The notes under the pieces: model-generated
Databases searched by the model: none
What the model was told of the DNA's origin: nothing
Seen by the model: the letters and a program-made list of their open reading frames with translations, nothing else
Position numbers and translations under genes: made by a program
Source: Paenibacillus wulumuqiensis
Lineage (GTDB): Bacteria; Bacillota; Bacilli; Paenibacillales; Paenibacillaceae
Assembly: GCF_000971965.1 (NCBI RefSeq)
Contig: NZ_LAQP01000013.1
Span: 1-64,000 of the forward strand
Reading direction: 5' to 3'
DNA: 64,000 nucleotides
Shown here: one piece after another, positions 8,857 through 18,174 of the stretch
Numbering within the stretch: the first letter of the stretch is position 1
How the letters are laid out: each line of letters opens with the position of its first letter

Positions 8857-10464
8857 ATGATGTTCAGACCGAGAAGAGAATTGTCCCAGCAGGTGCAGGT
8901 ATGCATCAACAAACTGTACAAACAGCAGAACAGCAAGTGGATCGGATTAATCCGGCGTTCCGGAGAGATTGCAGCGATTCCGTATCTCACCCCTTTTCTG
9001 GAGTCCCCGGATATGGAACTGCAGATGGCTGCCGAGAATACGATCAGTGAACTGCTGCAGCATTGTCCACCAACGGATCTGGTGTGGCTCAGTGAAAAAA
9101 TGCGCGAATACCTTCCTTATGGCTTCACGGAAAACGCCAGTCAATGGGTTCATTTAACAACGGAAAATATTAAAAAGTGGCCGGCTTCGGTACATCCGGT
9201 CAAAATTATTATGGCCAGCTTTCACTGGAACGGCTATGTACGGGAAGCGGCGTTGAAGCGGATTACCGAATTTCATGACGGTTCGGAGATTCCATTTCTG
9301 TTAATCCGGCTGAATGACTGGGTATCCCCAATTCGTTTTCATACGTACAAAGCATTAAAGCAGCGTATTCATACGCATAATGCAGGTATATTTATTCGCA
9401 ATCTTGCATTGGTAAAACGTCTGGAACATTGCAGCAGAGACCGCTATGAAGCCTTACTACAATCGGTATATGATCTGCTGCGCGAGCCGGAATGCCTGCC
9501 GGAGCTGGAGCAGGGAATGACATCGACGGATCGGGATATTCGGCGCTTTTGTCTGCAGATGGCTCTGGAATCGAGAGCAGCCGTACCGGCAGAAATATTG
9601 GAGAAAAGCCTGTATGATCAGGATGCTTCCATACGAGTATGGGCGGCCCGGCAGACGGGGAAAGCGTTGTCCGGTTCAGAGCTGAAGAGGCTGGTTTTGC
9701 TTATGGTGCAGGATTCTTTCCCGGCAGTGCGGCGTGAAGGCCTTGAACTGCTGGCTTACCGGTTTCCGGAAGAAGCAGTGCCTTTTTTGAAATTGGGTCT
9801 GCTGGACCGCAATGCTATCGTGCGCGAGGTGGCACGCAGATATCTGTTACGGATGGAAAAGGTATCTTATACAGAGTTCTACCTGGATACGATCTGGTCA
9901 GGAGATGAGCACTTGCTGCCAGCAGCTCTGTATGGACTCGGAGAAACGGGTCAGGCAGAAGATGCCCAGATTATCGCGGAGTATGCGTATCATTCGGTAG
10001 CTTCTGTCAGAAAAGCTGTGATCCGCAGTCTGGCACAGTTGGATGCAGGTACATATGGAGAGCTGATCCGACAGGGACTGATGGACAGCCATCCGGGAGT
10101 ATCCAGGGAAGCGGCCCAGGCTTTGAAGAAACATGTGTATTTGCTGGAAAAAGATGAACTGGTCCATGGTATTGCAGAAAATACCCGTATCCATGTGCAG
10201 CGCAATATGCTGCGTCTGCTGCCATCGTTTGGCGGATGGACACAGCTGGATGGGCTGCTCGATATTCTTATGCAGACACGTGCTGGCTGGATTCAGCATG
10301 AGGTTGGTCGCCAGCTAAATAACTGGATACACCTTTCCAGCCGTTCATTTTGGAATCGTCCTTCCGAGGAGCAGACACAGATCCTGCTGAGTAAGCTGGA
10401 AGCGTGCAATCGAATGATGGATCGTAAAAAAGTCCATCTGCTGCGCTGGATGATTACTTCATGA
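8857..10464 (+). CDS. HEAT-repeat protein
   Basis: The 535-residue product is built of repeated helical pairs, best seen at AAIPYLTPFLESPDMELQMAAE, DQDASIRVWAARQTG, DSFPAVRREGLELLA, DRNAIVREVARRYL and DSHPGVSREAAQALKK. The D-x-x-x-V-R spacing is that of HEAT/PBS-lyase-type repeats. Such solenoids bind proteins rather than catalyse. No signal peptide is visible, so it should be cytoplasmic. GAGGAGGT precedes two adjacent ATGs (8857 and 8860); either may be used. It leads a three-gene unit with gaps of 22 and 25 bases to the next genes, which suggests a shared but unknown function. Confidence 0.78.
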   Translation: MMFRPRRELSQQVQVCINKLYKQQNSKWIGLIRRSGEIAAIPYLTPFLESPDMELQMAAENTISELLQHCPPTDLVWLSEKMREYLPYGFTENASQWVHLTTENIKKWPASVHPVKIIMASFHWNGYVREAALKRITEFHDGSEIPFLLIRLNDWVSPIRFHTYKALKQRIHTHNAGIFIRNLALVKRLEHCSRDRYEALLQSVYDLLREPECLPELEQGMTSTDRDIRRFCLQMALESRAAVPAEILEKSLYDQDASIRVWAARQTGKALSGSELKRLVLLMVQDSFPAVRREGLELLAYRFPEEAVPFLKLGLLDRNAIVREVARRYLLRMEKVSYTEFYLDTIWSGDEHLLPAALYGLGETGQAEDAQIIAEYAYHSVASVRKAVIRSLAQLDAGTYGELIRQGLMDSHPGVSREAAQALKKHVYLLEKDELVHGIAENTRIHVQRNMLRLLPSFGGWTQLDGLLDILMQTRAGWIQHEVGRQLNNWIHLSSRSFWNRPSEEQTQILLSKLEACNRMMDRKKVHLLRWMITS

Positions 10465-10486
10465 CAGGGTAAAGGAGAATAGCAGG

Positions 10487-11344
10487 ATGGAACAATACTT
10501 TAATAAATATCGACTGGAGCCCCAGCAAGGAGAGTCGCCCCGGACGATTGAGATTAACCATGCGGAAATTGTGGCACTCAACAAGGCGATCATGTTTCTC
10601 AAGTTCGAATGTACCGATCCGGAAGCGGGTCTCTATGCAGGCAGCGAGTCGCTGAACAGCCTGCTTGGCAAGGTGCTGGAGGTACATCCTTTTCGCGAGC
10701 GTCAGCAGGATTATCTGATGAAACCAAATCCGCGTGTCGCCGGCACAGTCATGGATCAGCTGGAGCGTGTGGATCTGCAGGAACGAACTTCGTCCGCCCG
10801 ACGCAGTCCCGAGTTGAACCGGCACATTGTGGAAGCCCGGATATATCCGTATGCCTATGATGAACAATTGATGCAAAGAGAATGGTACGAGCCGCTGCTG
10901 CCGGAATCCAGTGTGAAGACAGGTGAGCAGTGGATTGAGCAGATTGCCGGAATCATGTACAGAGAGCCGCATGCAGAACAGATCCGCAGCAGCTGGGACA
11001 GACTGCCGCTTGCCGTGCGTAATATACTGCTGTTGATCGACTATGATACCGAACTGCACATGAATGGCTTGCTGACAGCACTGGACAACTTGGATGCTCG
11101 CCATCAGTCCCAGCAGCTGATTACTGCGCTGCAGGATGCCGGATTGGGTCAGGAGGCGGGGCTGATCGGAGAGCTTCAGCAGCTACGCAGCCTTGAGGAG
11201 GACAAGGATGCAGCAGGCAGCCTGACGGAAGCATTTGCCACCAAATTGCATACCGCCGAGCGGATACTCCAATTGGGTGAGCATTCTGTTCTCTATGATC
11301 GTATGTATGAGTATGCAGATTGTGTAATGCAGAGCTGGACATAA
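10487..11344 (+). CDS. Unknown protein with a DMP19/DUF4375-like segment
   Basis: Residues about 168-235 (from SSWDRLPLAVRNILLLIDYDTE onward, including ELHMNGLLTALDN and a run of short helices) resemble the DMP19/DUF4375 fold, in which a helical domain follows a D-x-E-x-x-N-G motif. The first 160 residues match nothing I know. There is no signal peptide. AAAGGAG lies about 12 bases before ATG. It is the middle gene of the HEAT-repeat operon. DMP19-like proteins are found as immunity proteins and DNA-mimic partners, so a protein-binding role is plausible but inferred. Confidence 0.5.
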   Translation: MEQYFNKYRLEPQQGESPRTIEINHAEIVALNKAIMFLKFECTDPEAGLYAGSESLNSLLGKVLEVHPFRERQQDYLMKPNPRVAGTVMDQLERVDLQERTSSARRSPELNRHIVEARIYPYAYDEQLMQREWYEPLLPESSVKTGEQWIEQIAGIMYREPHAEQIRSSWDRLPLAVRNILLLIDYDTELHMNGLLTALDNLDARHQSQQLITALQDAGLGQEAGLIGELQQLRSLEEDKDAAGSLTEAFATKLHTAERILQLGEHSVLYDRMYEYADCVMQSWT

Positions 11345-11369
11345 ATTGACCAGAATGAGGAGGATTACG

Positions 11370-11798
11370 ATGCAGCTGATTATTGAACCGTATACGGGTG
11401 TAAATGAATATCGCTTTGGCATGACACCGGCCCAGATCAAGCAGATTGCCGGTTTGCCGGATGATATTGTGAACGATACGATCATGAAGCAGATTCGCGA
11501 GACGTACGGACCACTGGAACTGATTTATACGCACAAAAAACTGACCGAATGCATTTACCGGAAAGAAGCGGAAATTTTCCATGAAGGTATCGACCTGTTT
11601 CGTGATGAAGAAGTGGTTGCCAAGCTGAGTGCTTATGACGAGCCAGTGCGGGGCGGGAGCGGATATATGTTGTTCCGCAAGCTGGGTATCTGCCTGGGTG
11701 GATTCCATGGGAAAAAGATACCGCAGGACCGTCTGGTGATCGTATTCTCCCTTGATCGTCTGGAATATTACGAAGAATTTATCATGGACGAACAGTAA
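11370..11798 (+). CDS. Hypothetical immunity-like protein
   Basis: This 142-residue protein begins MQLIIEPYTGVNEYRFGMTPAQIKQIAG, the pattern of small proteins in which a beta hairpin is followed by an RFGM motif and a helix. Many such proteins are encoded beside toxin or immunity genes, but I cannot name a family with confidence. The start at 11370 has GGAGG 6 bases upstream; an in-frame ATG at 11346 has no such site. It is the last gene of the three-gene HEAT-repeat unit. Confidence 0.55.
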   Translation: MQLIIEPYTGVNEYRFGMTPAQIKQIAGLPDDIVNDTIMKQIRETYGPLELIYTHKKLTECIYRKEAEIFHEGIDLFRDEEVVAKLSAYDEPVRGGSGYMLFRKLGICLGGFHGKKIPQDRLVIVFSLDRLEYYEEFIMDEQ

Positions 11799-11823
11799 TC
11801 ACGTGCATAACTGTCAAAGTTGA

Positions 11824-11871
11824 TTGTCAGATCGCCATTCTTTTTTTATAATAAAATAGAACGTTTGTGCG
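11824..11871 (+). promoter_or_regulatory. dinB promoter with LexA-like SOS box
   Basis: TTGTCA (11824-11829), a 17-base spacer and TATAAT (11847-11852) form a near-consensus promoter. Immediately downstream, AGAACGTTTGTGCG at 11858-11871 matches the Gram-positive LexA box CGAAC-N4-GTTCG at 8 of 10 defined bases and would cover the start of transcription. Confidence 0.6.
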
Positions 11872-11925
11872 TATGTGATCAGCCGTTACACCAGGCAGGA
11901 TGCCGGTCCGGAGAAGGGGGAAGCG

Positions 11926-13221
11926 ATGAACGGGAATAAAGCCTATTATCCGGCACGCGGGCGGGTGATTCTGCATGTGGATATGAACGCCTTTTACTGT
12001 TCGGTACATGCCGCTGAAGAGCCGGACAAGTACAAAGGAAAGCCGACAGCGGTAGCCGGCAGTGTAGAGCAGCGTAAAGGCATCGTCGTTACCGCTTCCT
12101 ACGAAGCCCGCAAGCGGGGGGTGAAAACCGGGATGCTGGTCGGCCAGGCGATACAGAAGTGTCCGAATATCATTGTAATCCAGCCGAATTTCCATCTGTA
12201 CCGCAAGTATTCCTCTGCTTTTATGAACATTGCCTACAGCTATACTCCTCTGCTGCAGGCAACCTCCATTGACGAATGTTATCTGGATATTACAGGCTCC
12301 AGCCAGTTCGGGACGCCGCTGGAGATTGCCGCCGAACTGCAGCGGCGTATCCAAGATGAATTGGGGCTTCCGTGTTCGGTAGGGATTGCACCGAATAAGC
12401 TGCTGGCCAAAATGGCTTCGGATATGAAAAAGCCAAACGGTATTTCCGTTCTCCGTATTCGGGATGTGCCCCGTTTGCTGTGGGAGCAGCCATGTGGAGA
12501 GTTGTTCGGTATCGGCAGCAAGACTGCTGCCAAACTGCGGGAAATGGGGATTCGTACTATCGGACAATTGGCTGCTGCTGATGAGGCGAGGCTGAAGGCC
12601 AGATTCGGCATTCAGGGAAGTTGGCTCAGGCAGGCAGCGAATGGAGTGGATGATTCTCCTGTAGAACCAGATCATGAGCCGAACAAGTCCATTGGTCATA
12701 CGACGACTCTGCCGGCAGACATACAGGATCTGGAGGATATAAGACGGGTCATGCTGAATCTGAGCGATCAGGTATGCCGGCGGATGAGGCGGCAGAAGCT
12801 GATGTCTCGGACTGTGCAGATTACGATCCGCACACCGGACATGAAGACGATTACCCGCTCCCGAGCGCTCGCGGTACCGACAGAGACGACTGAGGAGGTT
12901 TATCATGAAGCCTGCGCCCTGTATGACAAGCACTGGGCTGGCAAAGGACCTGTACGACTGCTCGGTGTGACCCTGCAAAATCTGCTGCCCCGCGAGGAAG
13001 CGGCTGTCCAGCTCGATCTGTTCGATTATGAGCGCCAGCCGCAAAAGGAACAGCTAAACGAAGTGATTGACCAGCTGCGGGATAAATTCGGCGAGAGTGC
13101 ACTGCTGACGGCAGGCATGCTCGGCAATGATCCTTCCGTGCTGATCCGCAATCATAAGATCAGGGGAACTTCACTGCAGCGGGACGGTCAGCGTTTTACC
13201 GGGGAAGAAGATTCTTTATAG
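11926..13221 (+). CDS. dinB: DNA polymerase IV (Y-family)
   Basis: The 431-residue protein is a Y-family translesion polymerase. It shows LHVDMNAFYCSV with catalytic Asp19, TSIDECYLDIT with Asp116 and Glu117, the helix-hairpin-helix part FGIGSKTAAKLREMGI, and the little-finger domain. QLDLF at residues 362-366 is a beta-clamp binding motif; a further 65 residues of charged tail follow it. The frame is open to 11875, but ATG 11926 has GAAGGGGGAA directly upstream and starts the expected N-terminus. An SOS-type box overlaps the promoter start point. It should copy damaged DNA during the SOS response. Confidence 0.92.
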   Translation: MNGNKAYYPARGRVILHVDMNAFYCSVHAAEEPDKYKGKPTAVAGSVEQRKGIVVTASYEARKRGVKTGMLVGQAIQKCPNIIVIQPNFHLYRKYSSAFMNIAYSYTPLLQATSIDECYLDITGSSQFGTPLEIAAELQRRIQDELGLPCSVGIAPNKLLAKMASDMKKPNGISVLRIRDVPRLLWEQPCGELFGIGSKTAAKLREMGIRTIGQLAAADEARLKARFGIQGSWLRQAANGVDDSPVEPDHEPNKSIGHTTTLPADIQDLEDIRRVMLNLSDQVCRRMRRQKLMSRTVQITIRTPDMKTITRSRALAVPTETTEEVYHEACALYDKHWAGKGPVRLLGVTLQNLLPREEAAVQLDLFDYERQPQKEQLNEVIDQLRDKFGESALLTAGMLGNDPSVLIRNHKIRGTSLQRDGQRFTGEEDSL

Positions 13222-13327
13222 AAAGGAATCGTTTGGTCCGGCAGCTTAAAGGGTAAAATTTAACATAACGGGCTTCCGGTCTCAGAGGGATTACACGCCT
13301 GTAATTGGAAAACAGCTGGTAATACAT

Positions 13328-13356
13328 TTGAAATTCTCGATGGTTTATATTATATT
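13328..13356 (+). promoter_or_regulatory. Promoter of the ferredoxin gene
   Basis: TTGAAA (13328-13333) and TATATT (13351-13356) are separated by 17 bases, about 70 bases before the ferredoxin start codon. Confidence 0.6.
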
Positions 13357-13387
13357 TTGTTTATATGTACAGACCGGGGTCCGATAA

Positions 13388-13666
<279 letters not shown>

Positions 13667-13690
13667 TTTCTTGCGAGAATGGCTTTTGCC

Positions 13691-13730
13691 AAACGCCTTG
13701 TTCACCACTCTGGTGGACAGGGCGTTTTTT
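13691..13730 (+). terminator. Terminator of the ferredoxin gene
   Basis: AACGCCTTGTTCACCA pairs with TGGTGGACAGGGCGTT, followed by a T-run. Confidence 0.85.
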
Positions 13731-13897
13731 GCGCAAATAGCATCATGCAAATTGATTCGTCAGCCCTATGCAAATGACTGGAAGAAAAGAGGGTATTGTC
13801 CGATATAGAAGATAATAGGCATACTCTGCGCAGAGAAGAATACATAATCTGATATTACAAAGAAGGGAGATTCGGAAGCCATTCCGGGGATGGATGA

Positions 13898-15313
13898 ATG
13901 AAAAACTTACTGTATTTGAAACGTTATGTGAAAATGCATCCGAATAACCGGATGGGCTGGTATCTGCTGGGCAAGGAATACGAAGCAGAAGGACAGGTCG
14001 GCAAGGCCAACTACTGTTATAACCGGGCTGGTGATATTTACGAAGCTTTTGAACACAGTAAAGTACCGGCTGATGTACTCAAAGATTATGAAGCCAAAGT
14101 GATGGAAATGGCGCATAAGCGGGAGCAGAAAATACGGCGATGGCGTTACAGCATGCTGGGAGTGGTGCTGCTGTTCCTGTTCATGATGCGTTCAGTCGCT
14201 GCGCCATACGACAGCAGCCAGCTGATGGCCCAGAATGATCCCGCTGCTCCGGTCCAGACGAAAACCGGCAAGGATACCGGTAATTCCGAACCGGAAAAGC
14301 CGCCGTTCCGTGCTCCGCTTGCCTTTACAGCCGTAGGGTTATCCTTTGGCAGTGACGAGGCTGCAGATTCCTTTACCGATTATATGCAGCAGCAGGCACT
14401 GGAGACAGCGCCGAATACGGCTGTTGTGCTGGGAATGGAAAAGTCGGACAAATGGCTGCTATGGAAGCCGAAGCTGCCGGTTATGTACACGCTGGCAGAA
14501 GGAGATAACCCTGGACAGACGAGGATTCAGTCATATGATGCAGAGAACTGCCATTGCAAGCCGGGACAGCTCCGTTATTATCAAAAGGAAGCCGGAGAAT
14601 GGATGCAGCAGCAGGAGGAGCTGGCAGCCATGCAGACGGCTATCCACCATTACCGGACAGCCAAAGGAAAACTGCCTGCCCAGCCGGGTCAGCTGGAATC
14701 GGCGTTCCCGGGCAACTGGCTGTCCGGCAGCACAGAAGTCATGAATCAGACCTTTACCGCTCTAAAGGCACTGCAAAGCGGCAGCGAGCTGCCTGCCAGT
14801 GCAGCAGCCGGTTCGGATAGCGAAGCTGCGCAAATTATGGCTTCGACGCTGGGCAGCCAGCCTTATTTCCAGCAGCCGCTAGAGATTATCGTAGACAAGA
14901 AAAAGCATCGTCTCGCGGTGGCGAGCGGCCAGGTGCTGCTGCGTAACTATGAAGTGGGACTGGGAGGTGCCAAAACACCGGAAGGTACGTTTAATATCTC
15001 CATTAAAGTGATGGATCCAAACGGCAAATCGAACGGTGATTTTGGCAGTCGTGGCATGCAGCTGTCTGATACGAACTATGCGATCCACGGTACAAATGAA
15101 CCGGACAGTATCGGACTGGACGATTCGCTTGGCTGTGTACGGATGGATCAGGAGGATGTTGAAGAATTATTCGATATGGTACCGCTCGGAACCAAAGTAA
15201 CCATTGCCAGCGATGTACTGCCCGGTAAGGTATGGGTACCGGAGAAACGCTTTAAGACGAGCAAGAGCCAGAATCAGACTGATCCTCATACAACCTATCA
15301 CTGGCTGGATTAA
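13898..15313 (+). CDS. Membrane-anchored L,D-transpeptidase (YkuD domain)
   Basis: The 471-residue protein has three parts. Residues 10-52 read like a single TPR-type helical pair (NNRMGWYLLGKEYEAEGQVGKANYCYNRAG region). A single membrane helix lies at about 84-101, preceded by basic residues, which places the N-terminus in the cytoplasm. The external part ends in a YkuD domain from about residue 328, with catalytic His397 (AIHGTN) and Cys413 (SLGCVRM). The enzyme should cross-link or remodel peptidoglycan or cortex outside the membrane. A cytoplasmic TPR joined to an external transpeptidase could link it to an internal partner (inference). Closed by the hairpin at 15363-15400. Confidence 0.87.
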   Translation: MKNLLYLKRYVKMHPNNRMGWYLLGKEYEAEGQVGKANYCYNRAGDIYEAFEHSKVPADVLKDYEAKVMEMAHKREQKIRRWRYSMLGVVLLFLFMMRSVAAPYDSSQLMAQNDPAAPVQTKTGKDTGNSEPEKPPFRAPLAFTAVGLSFGSDEAADSFTDYMQQQALETAPNTAVVLGMEKSDKWLLWKPKLPVMYTLAEGDNPGQTRIQSYDAENCHCKPGQLRYYQKEAGEWMQQQEELAAMQTAIHHYRTAKGKLPAQPGQLESAFPGNWLSGSTEVMNQTFTALKALQSGSELPASAAAGSDSEAAQIMASTLGSQPYFQQPLEIIVDKKKHRLAVASGQVLLRNYEVGLGGAKTPEGTFNISIKVMDPNGKSNGDFGSRGMQLSDTNYAIHGTNEPDSIGLDDSLGCVRMDQEDVEELFDMVPLGTKVTIASDVLPGKVWVPEKRFKTSKSQNQTDPHTTYHWLD

Positions 15314-15362
15314 ATTTGCCGGTGTCTGCCAGTGCAGCGAATGAACCCAAACGGCAATCCGG

Positions 15363-15400
15363 AAGCGGTCTTCTTAAAACAAGAAGATCGCTTTTCTTTT
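15363..15400 (+). terminator. Terminator after the L,D-transpeptidase gene
   Basis: AGCGGTCTTCTT/AAGAAGATCGCT stem followed by TTTTCTTTT. Confidence 0.85.
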
Positions 15401-15513
15401 GACCCGGAACAGGATAAACTGTTATAGAGATCAATTTGCAGGCCGGTCGGAAGAGGCCTTGCAGGATACGCATGCAGGCGGTTGGCCAATGCCAGGAACG
15501 GAGTGAATGCAAC

Positions 15514-16608
15514 TTGTTATATCGCAACATTTTCAAACCCGTATTGTTCCGGATGGACCCGGAAAAAGCGCATCATCTTGTAATCGGCGGACTGGGCGCA
15601 GGTGTGCGCATTCCCGGTACGCTGGCAGCCATGAATTCCATGTATGGCATCACCAGTACACCGGATATGACGACAGAGTTGTTCGGGATTACATTCCCGG
15701 GACCGGTCGGTCTGGCAGCAGGGCTGGACAAAAATGCGCAGGCGGTGCCTGGATTATCGGCATCCGGTTTTGGCTTTATGGAAGTGGGCACAGTTACACC
15801 ACGCCCTCAGCCGGGTAATGAACAGCCACGCCTGTTCCGTCTTCCATCCGATCAGGCGCTCGTAAACCGGATGGGCTTTAACAACGAAGGTGCCGATGCG
15901 ATGGCGAAGAGGCTTCAGGAACTGAATGCCCGTTCCATCCCGATTGCCGTGAATATCGGCAAAAATAAAACAACGCCCAATGAGCAGGCGGCTGACGATT
16001 ACGAATCCTGTATCCGTACCCTTTACCCGTATGCCGACTTCTTTGTCGTCAACATCAGTTCACCGAATACGCCGGATCTGCGCAACCTCCAGCACGGCAA
16101 TGAGCTGAAGGAACTGCTTGCTGCCGTGATGGCGGAGATGAAGCGTCAGGAACAGCAGCATGGTTCGGCAAAGTCCGTGCTGGTGAAGATTGCACCGGAT
16201 GTGAGCGAGGCGGAGCTGGAATACATGGTGGATACGATTCAGTCCAGCGGAGCAGCCGGCCTGATCGCAACGAATACAACTCTGTCGAGAGAGGGATTAA
16301 CCCATCCCGATGCCGGACAGGCAGGCGGTCTCAGCGGACGGCCGTTAACCCGGCGCTCCACCGAGATCATTTCCAGCGTCTATCGTCAGACCGGCGGCAG
16401 ACTGCCAATAATCGGCTGCGGCGGCATTTTCTCCAGTCAGGATGCCTATGACAAAATCAGGGCAGGTTCCAGTCTGGTGGAGATTTACACTTCGTTTATC
16501 TATGAAGGTCCTCAGGTGACCCGTGAGCTGCATAACGGGATCCGTGAGCTTATGAAGCGTGACGGCTTCACACATATCTCGGAGGCGGTCGGGGCAGACC
16601 ACCGCTAA
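15514..16608 (+). CDS. pyrD: Dihydroorotate dehydrogenase, quinone-dependent (class 2)
   Basis: The enzyme oxidises dihydroorotate to orotate in pyrimidine synthesis and passes electrons to membrane quinone. Class 2 features are the N-terminal LYRNIFKPVLFRMDPEKAHHL helix pair, GLAAGLDKNAQ, EVGTVTPRPQPGN, FRLPSDQALVNRMGFNNEG, the catalytic-serine motif ISSPNTPDLR (residues 181-190), GGLSGRPL and GCGGIF. The best start is TTG at 15514, 8 bases after GGAGTG, which gives the family's usual first residues. An in-frame ATG at 15472 is possible but would add a tail the family lacks. It is isolated from other pyr genes. Confidence 0.92.
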   Translation: MLYRNIFKPVLFRMDPEKAHHLVIGGLGAGVRIPGTLAAMNSMYGITSTPDMTTELFGITFPGPVGLAAGLDKNAQAVPGLSASGFGFMEVGTVTPRPQPGNEQPRLFRLPSDQALVNRMGFNNEGADAMAKRLQELNARSIPIAVNIGKNKTTPNEQAADDYESCIRTLYPYADFFVVNISSPNTPDLRNLQHGNELKELLAAVMAEMKRQEQQHGSAKSVLVKIAPDVSEAELEYMVDTIQSSGAAGLIATNTTLSREGLTHPDAGQAGGLSGRPLTRRSTEIISSVYRQTGGRLPIIGCGGIFSSQDAYDKIRAGSSLVEIYTSFIYEGPQVTRELHNGIRELMKRDGFTHISEAVGADHR

Positions 16609-16668
16609 TCCAACCCCCAATACATGTAAATTCGAAAGAATGAGGTCATAGACTGAGGAGGCATGAAG

Positions 16669-17487
16669 ATGGATGACAGAGACTGGGAATTATTCTTGCT
16701 TCCCTATGAACAAGCGGTTGAAGAATTAAAGGTAAAATTCAAAACTATGCGCGCCGAACTCAAAAAGAGGGAAGAATACGCGCCAATCGAGTTTGTCACC
16801 GGACGCGTCAAAAAAATATCCAGCATTCTGGATAAAGCCAAGCGTCTGGACGTTCCGATGACTGAGCTTGAGACAGGAATTGAGGATATCGCCGGCATCC
16901 GGATTATGTGCCAGTTTGTGGAGGATATCCGCTGGGTTGCGCAGTACATTCGCGCCCGTAAGGATCTGACTGTTCTTTATGAAAAAGACTATATTACCAA
17001 CTTCAAGGATAGCGGCTATCGCAGCTTCCATATGATCGCCGAGTATCCGGTACAGACAGCCTTCGGTCAGAAAATTGTACTGGCCGAGATTCAGATCCGG
17101 ACTCTGGCGATGAATTTCTGGGCGACGATCGAGCACTCCCTGAATTACAAATACCGGCAGAGTCTGCCGACACCGATCCGCAACCGGCTGAAAACAGCAG
17201 CCGAAGCGGCGATGATCCTGGATAACGAGATGTCCAGCATCCGTGAAGACATCCTGGATGCCCAGAAGAGCTTTGAGGATGATGCCAGCATCGTCCAGCG
17301 GGTACTGACGGATATTCATCGCCTGTATTTCCATCATATGATTACCGAGGCGATCGAGAGTCAGGACAAGTTCAATGCACTGTGGCAAAACAAGGACTTT
17401 GAAGGACTCCGTCAGCTGGCTGATGATGTCAAGCGCAAGCGCAAAGCCGCTTCACGAACGATCGATGAGGAAAACCATGAGCGCTGA
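16669..17487 (+). CDS. relQ: Small alarmone (ppGpp) synthetase, RelQ/YjbM type
   Basis: The protein follows B. subtilis YjbM closely: MDDRDWELFLLPYEQAVEEL at the start, PIEFVTGRVKKISSIL (G-loop region), IEDIAGIRIMCQF (metal site Asp73), DSGYRSFHMI, and EIQIRTLAMNFWATIEH (Glu140). It makes (p)ppGpp from ATP and GTP/GDP without a hydrolase domain. At 272 residues it is about 60 longer than YjbM; the extra C-terminus (from about residue 200) is helical and charged. ATG 16669 is 7 bases from GAGGAGG; the ATG at 16663 is too close. Its end overlaps the DUF309 gene. Confidence 0.93.
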   Translation: MDDRDWELFLLPYEQAVEELKVKFKTMRAELKKREEYAPIEFVTGRVKKISSILDKAKRLDVPMTELETGIEDIAGIRIMCQFVEDIRWVAQYIRARKDLTVLYEKDYITNFKDSGYRSFHMIAEYPVQTAFGQKIVLAEIQIRTLAMNFWATIEHSLNYKYRQSLPTPIRNRLKTAAEAAMILDNEMSSIREDILDAQKSFEDDASIVQRVLTDIHRLYFHHMITEAIESQDKFNALWQNKDFEGLRQLADDVKRKRKAASRTIDEENHER

Positions 17488-17965
17488 GTTTGAACCTCTG
17501 TATGTCGCCTACCTGGTATACTTTAACCGGGATCGGGATTATTTTGAGTGTCATGAAGTACTGGAAGAGCTGTGGCTGGACAAAGGCAGAGAACCTGTCT
17601 ATCAGGGATTGCTGCAGGTGGCGGTCGGGCTGTACCATTTCCGCAATGGCACGATCAATTCCATGTATAACAAGCTAAGCGGTGCCCTGAAAATGCTACA
17701 AAGCAGCCACCGCAAGCTGTCTCCTTATCCTCCCGATATGCTGGGGATTAATCTGGACAAGCTGCGGCATGATGTGGAACGGTATATTCGGCGGCTGGAG
17801 CGTTATGAGCAGGAGCCGTTTGAGTTTTATGATCTGGAAATTGAGATTGTCGATCCTTTGCTGCGCAGAGCGGTAGAGGAGGCATCCCTTACAATCCCGG
17901 TGAATATTCCGCAGCGTACCGGATACGAACGCGGACCCAAGGCAAAGGAATCAAGTGCCGAGTAA
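17477..17965 (+). CDS. DUF309 protein
   Basis: This 162-residue protein has the DUF309 signature FNRDRDYFECHEVLEELW near residues 15-32 followed by GLLQVAVGLYHFRNG. The family is a small helical bundle (YpuF-like) of unknown function; its H-E-x-x-E-x-x-W core is often compared with metal or ligand sites. The ATG at 17477 is chosen because the family signature starts soon after it and GAGG lies 6 bases upstream; it overlaps the end of relQ by 11 bases, so the two are co-translated. Confidence 0.85.
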   Translation: MSAEFEPLYVAYLVYFNRDRDYFECHEVLEELWLDKGREPVYQGLLQVAVGLYHFRNGTINSMYNKLSGALKMLQSSHRKLSPYPPDMLGINLDKLRHDVERYIRRLERYEQEPFEFYDLEIEIVDPLLRRAVEEASLTIPVNIPQRTGYERGPKAKESSAE

Positions 17966-18056
17966 CCAATTTCGGTCATATCGGATCTGCCCACAGCTCC
18001 ATACAACTTCGTACCTATAGAGATTAACAGACTACTGATCTGTACCCGGATACCAC

Positions 18057-18090
18057 AAAGCTTGCCTGTAAAAGGCAGGCTTTTTGTTTT
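18057..18090 (+). terminator. Terminator after the relQ/DUF309 operon
   Basis: GCTTGCCT TTA AAAGGCAGGC-type stem-loop followed by TTTTTGTTTT. Confidence 0.8.
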
Positions 18091-18174
18091 GTCGCCGCAG
18101 GGAGAGGGAAATATGCTAAAATATAGCTTGTTCTTAACAAGTACGTTATCTATCCAGAAGGAGCCTATAACCTT

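Noticed and set aside
11827-13044. 405-codon open frame opposite dinB
   Set aside because: Composition is that of an antisense shadow; the plus strand has clear polymerase motifs.
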